DNA of 64,000 nucleotides, taken from the NCBI GenBank assembly GCA_030762935.1, contig CM060893.1, positions 7,856,001-7,920,000 on the forward strand, read 5' to 3'. The translations under genes were made by a program, and so were the position numbers. The stretch comes from Hymenopus coronatus. Its lineage: Eukaryota; Arthropoda; Insecta; Mantodea; Hymenopodidae. This document shows positions 57,894 to 64,000 of this stretch, piece by piece (position 1 is the first letter of the stretch; each line of letters begins with the position of its first letter). The notes under the pieces are model-generated. The model did not search any database. It worked only from the letters and a program-made list of their open reading frames with translations, and was not told the origin of the DNA.

Positions 57894-58375
57894 GATAGTT
57901 AAGCAGTAATGCAAAATTCCGTAAAATTCATCCAGTATAAAGAGTCTTCAGAGGCTATTCCCAGAAAATTCAAGAATACATTTTATTTGTCAGGTAAATA
58001 CCTTTTATATACGATATTTTAATCAAAATCGTTAGAGCCATTTTTGAGAAAATCAACATTTTCGAAAAAAGTTCCATGTAAAGGATAGTTGGGTTTGGGG
58101 GATATTTCTGAAAATCTTCGTGTTGCATTCTTGGAAGACACCAAACCTAAATACCAAGTTTGGTTTTTAACGGACTTTTAGTTTTTGAGCTATGCTGCCT
58201 ACACTCACATACACACAGGCACACATAGACACACACACACACACACACACACACGGACAGTTTTCTAAATTTTTTTTTGGATTCAGGGAGTCTCAAAATC
58301 TGTATTTCCGGTGAAATCTCGGTATCGAACACCTACTCTGTATACAATGTACATAGTACGTGTAGAGAAAGTAAA
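57894..58375 (-). mobile_element. HINE-A copy, tail-truncated
   Basis: Starts at ATAGTTAAGCAGTAATGC. CA tract 58218-58253. Head GTACATAGTACGTGTAGAG at 58345-58375. Confidence 0.85.
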
Positions 58376-59283
58376 AAAGGGTTTCGCGAGGTGATTAAAC
58401 ATTTCTATTTAAAAGGTTTAACATCAAAAGAGCTAACAAGCGAGTTGGATGATGTTCATGGCACATCTGCTCCTGCGTTTGCAACAATTTACAATTGGAT
58501 AAACTAATTTAAACCAGGCCGTACATCCACAAATAATGAACATCGTTCCGGATGTCCAGTAGAAGCGACTTCCTCAAAAATTATTGACAAAATATAAGAT
58601 ATAGTTTTGAGTGATCAACGAATCAAAGTTCGCGAAATAGCAGGAGCCGCAGGTATATCACAAGGTACAGTGTTCTCAATTTCACATCAAAATTTAGCTG
58701 ATAAAGGTCTCATCAAGGTCTCATGTGATCGATTCGGAAGCTGGTTTACCGTCGCAATCCTGTCGAGTTTCTGCGTCGATACATAACTGTGGTTGGAACA
58801 TTGGTATACTACTACACCCCTGAGACAAAAGTAAAGTCTCAGAAATAGTGGGTTTTTAAAGGCGAACCAGCTCCGAGGAAGGCAAAGATAGTAGTGACAT
58901 CTGCAGACAAGTGATGGGAAGCAAGCGGAATCATCTACATTGATTACCCGAAAGAAAGAACGGAGAATTCAAGAAGAAACCCCCTCATCTGGTAGAGAAA
59001 AAGATTCTCTTCCATCAAGGCTGCACACCTGTGGAGTTTCGATGGCAAAAAGTGTAGAATTACAACAACCACCGGTATTCACCAGATTTGGCCTCCGGTG
59101 ACTTTTTCTTATTTCCAAACTTGAAAAATTGGGTCTGCAGAAAACGTCTAAAGTCTAACAAACATATGTATGTTTTGAGGATCTTCCGAAATATTACTTT
59201 TTGGCTTTAAACAATTGTAGAACCTCTGAGAAACGTGTATCGAGCTAAGATTATGTTCAAAACTAAAAATAATTGTACCAAAA
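58376..59283 (+). pseudogene. Mariner (D,34D) transposase relic 2
   Basis: Almost the whole protein can be followed through stops and frameshifts. N-terminal HTH region: REVIKHFYLKGLTSKEL, then APAFATIYNWIN and a stop (58505-58507). Next come HRSGCPVEATSSKIIDKI, IVLSDQRIKVREIAGAAGIS and GTVFSISHQNLADKG. Catalytic half: YYYTPETK, GEPAPRKAK, GIIYIDY, FHQGCTP (canonical HQDNAP; second Asp lost, near 59012), YSPDLASGDFFLFPNLKNW (third Asp kept). The first Asp (VDETW) is lost in a small deletion. Its breaks differ from those of relic 1, so the two decayed independently. Inactive. It abuts a HINE-A head on the left and another head on the right. Confidence 0.92.
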
Positions 59284-59285
59284 TA

Positions 59286-60104
59286 ATTTTTATTTTCTCT
59301 ACTATGTACATAGTGTATAGAGAAGGTATTGTAATGGATCTAAAAATTCAATACCGAGATTTCAGCGGAAATAACATATTTTGAGACCCCCTGAATCCAA
59401 AAACTTTTTTTTAGAAAAACGTCCGTGTGTGTGTGTGTGTGTGGGGGGGAGGCCAGCATAGCTCAAAAACGAAAAGTCCGTTAAAAACCAAACATGGTAT
59501 TTAGGTATCTTCTAAGGATACGACACCAAGATTTTCAAGAAAATCCGCCCAACCCTAACTACCATTTACATGAAATTTTTCTTTTAAATTTTGATTTACA
59601 CAAAAATGGCTCTAACGATTTTGATTAAAATATACTAGGTATATTAAATATATTTACCTGAGAAATAAAAAGTATATCTTGAATTTTCAGGGAATAGCCT
59701 CTGAAGCCTCGTAAGAGATAGATTAAAACTTGCCATACAACAAATGTAGAGCACCTTAAAAGGCAGAATTTATGTTATGTGCATTTTTTTCGATGAATTG
59801 GTCGTTTTTAGATATTCCTTGTTTTTGGTTTCAGCTTTAAAAATCATACTTTTCTCATTAAGGAATTTGTCATTTCCTGTTCATACAAACAAAGGAACTT
59901 CAGTCACATAGCAACCAGCTTTTGACTATAATGTTAGCCTGTGGCACTCCCTTATTTCTCTTCTACTTACAAGGAAGCAAGTAATAAGACTATTTCTGCT
60001 CTTAACTCTATTAGTATGAAGTAGATAGAAGTATAATCTTTTTACAATAATTTGTTGCAGGGATGTAGAGAAATTCATGTGAATGGAACACATGAGATTT
60101 TTTC
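59286..60104 (+). mobile_element. HINE-A, near full length
   Basis: Head at 59296-59330, tail at about 60063-60100. A deletion near 59706 removes the TTTATTCTGGATGAATTTTA block. Confidence 0.9.
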
Positions 60105-60637
60105 TTTCTTTTTCTATAGAGTTGTTGAACTATACACCTTATGAGGCAGTATACGCTTGGCTTCAACTGTGAAGTACTGAATTGGCAACATGAAGCCAAG
60201 ACATTCATGAAGCTATCATGGCCAACCCTGGACTGAGGAAGGCAGTAACTCAAAGTGGCAGCTACACCCTCCGTTTCCTCCCCCTGGGGCCCCAAACCAC
60301 CACGTGTTTATTTTACACTGGACACTGTAACAGATCACGCGCAGGTAAAGCTCACCCACTCAAGATACACATTTCCTTCTTTCTTTTGTAACACGCATGG
60401 CGAGCAAGGTTCTGGAGAAAACCTTTCATGCTCTTCTATAGCTGAGCACTCCATAGCGGTACACGTTTTGATGCATTTGCTATGCGCACTGTTTTCTTGG
60501 GTGCTTGGCGCATGCGCGAGGGAAGACCATTCGCAATGCCGTCGTAAGCGTAACAGAAGCACTTAGCACGGGTTTTAGGATCTGTGAATTACATGCGAAT
60601 ATCCCTGCAAGTTTCATAGCCAACACTACCGTATAAG
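60105..60637. other. No recognised feature
   Basis: GC-richer single-copy-looking DNA. The 103-codon plus frame (60255-60566) has no known domain. The repeated appearance of GCGCATGCGC-like bits near 60508 is unexplained. Confidence 0.45.
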
Positions 60638-61158
60638 AAAGATCTGATGTGTTCCATTCACATGACTTTCTCTTCAACTCTGTAACAAATTATTGTTAAA
60701 AAGCCAATACTTGTTATTACTTGCTTCCTTGTAAGTAGAAGCGAAATAGGGAGTTCCATAGGTTAAAGTGATAGTCAAAAGCTGGTTGCTATGTGACTGA
60801 AGTTCCTTTGTATGGAACACAAGTTGACAAATTCCTGTATGAGAAAAGTACAAGTTTTTCAAAGCTGAAACCAAAAACAAGGAATGTCTAAAAAAAAACG
60901 ACCAACTGCACGAAAAAAATGTGTGTTTTAATGTGCTCTACATATTTTGTGTGGTAGGTTTTTGTCCATATCTTACTGTTTAGCAGTTATGCAAACTTTC
61001 GTAAAAGTCATCCAGAATAAAGTAGTCTTCAGAGGCTATTCCCAGAAAATTCAAAATATACATATTATTTGTCAGGTAAATATCTGTGATATACGATATT
61101 TTAATCAAAATCGTTACAGCCATATCCGAAAATCAAAATTTTCGAAAGAAGTTCCATT
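60638..61158 (-). mobile_element. HINE-A copy split by SINE-1 (tail side)
   Basis: Tail at 60643-60675. Interrupted at AGTTCCATT (61150-61158). Deletion of about 30 bp near 60710. Confidence 0.88.
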
Positions 61159-61451
61159 AAAAAAATGTAAATGGCAGTTATTTATGGACGCTCTCTAACT
61201 ACCGTGGTTCTGAGCGTTCCATTCTAAATTGGGTGTGAAAGACGGATTAATTTTGCTCAGAGGCCTCTCTATCAGGCTTGAGCTTCTTTTACGTGCCATA
61301 AATCTACGACACGGGACCAACGGCTTTACTTACCTTCCGAAGGAAGCCATGCTAGGGACTTTTATACACAAAAAATTCATCATCCTCCGCTGGGTTTGAA
61401 TCCGCGACCTTGGGTATATGAAGTTAGCATGGTAGCCAAGGGGCGACAAGT
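61159..61451 (-). mobile_element. SINE-1, copy with worn A box
   Basis: 3' end ATGTAAATGGCAGTTATTTA at the left; tRNA-like head at the right with B box (complement of GGGTTTGAATCC) and a degraded A box (GCATGGTAGCCAAGGGGCG). Target duplication AGTTCCAT at 61150-61157 and 61452-61459. Confidence 0.9.
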
Positions 61452-61733
61452 AGTTCCATGTAAAGGGTACTTGGGGGAGGGGGATTTTCTTGAAAATCTT
61501 CGTGTCGCATCCTTGCCAATAACAAACTTAAATACTAAGTTTGGTATTTAACGGTCTTTTTGTGTTCGAGCTATTGTTTCCACAGACACACACACAGACT
61601 GACTTTTTTCCAAAAATTCTTTTTTTGGATTCAGGATGACCCAAAACATGTATTTCCAGTGAAACCTCGGTATCGAATTGTTGGTAGTACCTATCTAGGT
61701 ATACATTATATACTTAGTAGAGAAAGTGAAAAT
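61452..61733 (-). mobile_element. HINE-A copy split by SINE-1 (head side)
   Basis: Continues from 61158. The inner palindrome has one change (AAATACTAAGTTTGG). Head worn (ATTATATACTTAGTAGAG). Confidence 0.85.
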
Positions 61734-61877
61734 GATGTAAGTTCATTATTCTGAACACATATTTGCTAATGTAAGCTAAATTTACAATGCATTTGTTAAT
61801 TTCCATGTCAACGAGCACTGTAAGCACTTAGAGTGACAGTTTATTGGTCATTAATAGTTAGTACAATTAGGAAATGA

Positions 61878-62240
61878 CGTAAACCGTAAGAGATGGACAA
61901 AAACTTACCACACAAAAAATGTAGAGCAAAGACATTTTGAAACATTCCTTGTTTTTGGTTTCTGCTTTGAAAAACTGTTATTTTTCTCATACAGGAATTT
62001 GTCAACTCCTACCCATACAAAGGAATTTCAGTCACATAGCAACCAGCTTTTGACTATCACTTTAACCTATGTTACTCCCTTATTTCGCTTCTACTAACAA
62101 GGAAGCAAGTAATAAGACTATTTATGCTATTTTTTTTTGATTAGTATAAATTAAATAGAAGTATAAGTTTTTTAAGAATAATTTGTTGCAGGTATCTAGA
62201 GAAAGCCATGTGAATGTTACACATCAGAATTTTTTTTCAA
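61878..62240 (+). mobile_element. HINE-A tail half
   Basis: Starts at GTAAACCGTAAGAGATGG and runs to a tail at about 62198-62235. Confidence 0.85.
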
Positions 62241-62721
62241 GTATTTTAAAAAGTAATTGGGTAACCACGAACTGTTAAGTTACTTATCAGCTCTCATATT
62301 CCCAATATGAATTCTCGACCTGAGAAGTAAAACTTACAGTTCTTAGTACGCAACATACTATACTGGAATTTTTCAATTCTTAGAGAAAGTCGTGAGAATG
62401 TAGCGCTTTGATGTTAGAGAGACAATGCAGTGGCGGCTGGTGTCTATATTGATGAGACAAGTTATTCCTTGTTCTTCCCGAAAGGTTCTGATGTCTGTGT
62501 ACATCATTGAGAGAACACAAAGCGTACCTCTACATCGGCAATGTTGTGTGTTTAATTAGAGGTAACTGTTGGGTTGATTAGATCCCTGTGTTTGTCTGCC
62601 AGCCCCTCCCCCTTCTATATATACCGTTCTCTGTAATTCTCGTACGCTAGTTCGGTTCGGGGAGGCTTGCTTGCATTTGGTAAGTGTTCGGTCATTGATT
62701 TCTTAGCAATATTCTTATTTA
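62241..62721. other. Single-copy interval with a candidate gene start
   Basis: Most of it is unremarkable. See the promoter and splice-donor candidate at 62612-62690. Confidence 0.4.
62612..62690 (+). promoter_or_regulatory. Candidate TATA promoter and first-exon donor
   Basis: CCCCTCCCCC (62604-62613) precedes TATATATA (62617-62624). About 30 bp on lies a GTTCGGTTCGGGG stretch, and then GCATTTGGTAAGTG, whose GGTAAGT fits a 5' splice donor at about 62679-62680. The order and spacing would suit a short non-coding first exon of an insect gene reading right. No downstream exon is visible here. Confidence 0.3.
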
Positions 62722-62828
62722 ACTTTCTATACTGCTTACATATAGTATACAGAAAAATTATTGTATCTACATAAACATTTAATTTATTTCACTCGAAATA
62801 TAGATGTTTTCAGACTCACTGATTTAAA
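62722..62828 (+). mobile_element. HINE-A head fragment, worn
   Basis: AACTTTCTATACTGCTTACATA, then TTTCACTCGAAATATAGATG and a TTTAAAAAA joint to the next tail. Confidence 0.65.
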
Positions 62829-63599
62829 AAATTTGATGAGTTCCATTCACATGACTTTCTCTACATCTCTGCAACAAATTATTGTTAAAAAAGCTTATGC
62901 TTCTATTTACATCATGCTTATCCAGTAAAAATTAGCAGAAATAGTCTTATTACTTGTTTCCTTGTAAGTAGAAGCGAAATAAGGGAGTGCTATAGGATAA
63001 AGTGATAGGCAAAAGCTGGTTGCTATGTGGCTGAAGTTCCTTTATTTGTATGGACAGAAGTTCACAAATTCCTGTATGAGAAAAGTATGGTTTTTAAAGC
63101 AGAAACCAAAAACAAGGAATATCTTATAAAACGATCAATTCCACGAAAAAATGTATGTAACATAAAAGGTGTGTCTTTAGATGCTCTACATTTTTTTTTG
63201 TGGTGAGTTTTTGTCTATCTCTGAATATCTTTAATATACGATATTTTAATCAGAATCGTTAGAACCATTTTTGAGAAAATAATAATTTTCGAATTCTTTT
63301 TCCATGTAAAGGGTAGTTTGGGGTGGGAGGATTTTTCTTAAAATCTTCGTGTAGCATCCGTGGAAGATACTAAACTTAAAAACCAAGTTTGGTATTTTAC
63401 CGACTTTTCGTTTTTGAGTTATCGTGTTCACAGACACACGGACACATACGCACACGGACCTTTTCCTGAAAATGCTTTTTTGGACACAGGGGACCCTAAT
63501 AAACATGTATTTCCGATGAAATCTCGGTATCGAATTTTTGGGTGGAGTGTAATACCTTCTCTACACACTATGTACATAGTATGTGTAGAGAAAGTAAAA
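62829..63599 (-). mobile_element. HINE-A, full length with a ~80-bp deletion
   Basis: Tail at 62832-62870. A deletion near 63220 joins GTCTATCTC to TGAATATC. Head at 63556-63599 with a perfect palindrome. Confidence 0.9.
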
Positions 63600-63933
63600 A
63601 TCTGATGTGCCTCATTCACGTGACTTTACCTACTTATTTTGTAGCAAACTCTTCTTACAAAAGCTTATTCTTCTATCTACATCATGCTAATCGAATAAAC
63701 ATTAACAAAATGATCTTGTTACCTAGTTCCTTAAGGGAATGCATTGGGCTATAACGAAGTCAAATATTTTGAAAACTAGTAGTAATGTGATTGAAATTCA
63801 GTTTTCCTTGCATGGACAAGAGTAAAACAAAAGAAATAGCAATGAAAAAAATGACTTTTGAGAGAAGTTCAGCCATTTTAAAATTGAAACCAATAACAGG
63901 CAATATTGCGGAAAAGGTTAGTTGTTAAGAAAA
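63600..63933 (-). mobile_element. Older HINE-A tail part, tandem
   Basis: Tail CTGATGTGCCTCATTCACGTG starts directly after the previous head's A-run. Older-subfamily middle (TTTTGAGAGAAGTTCAGCC). Cut by the next copy. Confidence 0.85.
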
Positions 63934-64000
63934 AAGCTGATGTGTTCCATTCACATGACTTTCTCTACATTTCTGTAAGAATGTTATGCTTATTCCATCT
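63934..64000 (-). mobile_element. HINE-A tail, runs off the window
   Basis: GCTGATGTGTTCCATTCACATG at 63937-63958, then CTTTCTCTACATTTCTG. Confidence 0.88.

Overview
The window is AT-rich, non-coding eukaryotic DNA, most likely from an insect or other arthropod with a large repeat-filled genome. Support for this: decayed mariner/Tc1-type transposases, a LINE relic, many tRNA-derived SINEs, long satellites, and no operons, bacterial promoters or long non-repetitive ORFs. I recognise no intact host gene. The species cannot be named from the sequence.

About half the window (around 33 kb by summing intervals) is one dispersed family of about 860 bp, here called HINE-A (working name), in some 55-60 full and broken copies on both strands. 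Working structure: a 'head' with the subterminal repeat ACTTTCTCTACACG directly followed by the palindrome ACTATGTACATAGT; an internal CA/GT microsatellite; a 20-bp inner palindrome; and a 'tail' with the inverted subterminal repeat (GTAGAGAAAGT) followed by a small stem-loop (ATGTG/CACAT) and a T-run. This layout resembles Helentron-associated non-autonomous elements (HINE, DINE-1/INE-1 type). Strand '+' below means head on the left. Copies are often joined end to end, nested, or fused in inverted orientation.

Layout. 1-1.7 kb HINE-A; 1.7-5.2 kb single-copy DNA and degenerate minisatellites with a GCATGC-flanked core in two orientations; 5.2-10.7 kb HINE-A; 10.8 kb transposase relic; 11.4-13.0 kb a 114-bp satellite with an inverted counterpart; 13.6-31.2 kb HINE-A, SINEs, a LINE relic and a possible TIR element; 31.6-33.4 kb a polypyrimidine satellite; 33.4-38.9 kb HINE-A and SINEs; 39.7-45.3 kb a long satellite of 34-37 bp units; 45.8-51.4 kb HINE-A including a duplicated 1.2-kb composite; 51.4-52.1 kb and 58.4-59.3 kb two mariner relics; 55.3-56.5 kb a CA-rich minisatellite grown inside a HINE-A copy; HINE-A to the end.

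The most striking feature is the 39.7-45.3 kb satellite. Most of its units carry GTTACTATAGCAAC, which fits the RFX/DAF-19 X-box 14-mer consensus (RYYNYYWWRRNRAC). The unrelated 114-bp satellite at 11.4-12.0 kb carries two other X-box matches per unit (GTTTCCATAGTAAC, GTTACCATGGAAAC), and a short cluster at 45.3-45.5 kb carries GTTGCTATGGCAAC. Two different satellites built around the same type of site within 30 kb is the observation I would follow first.
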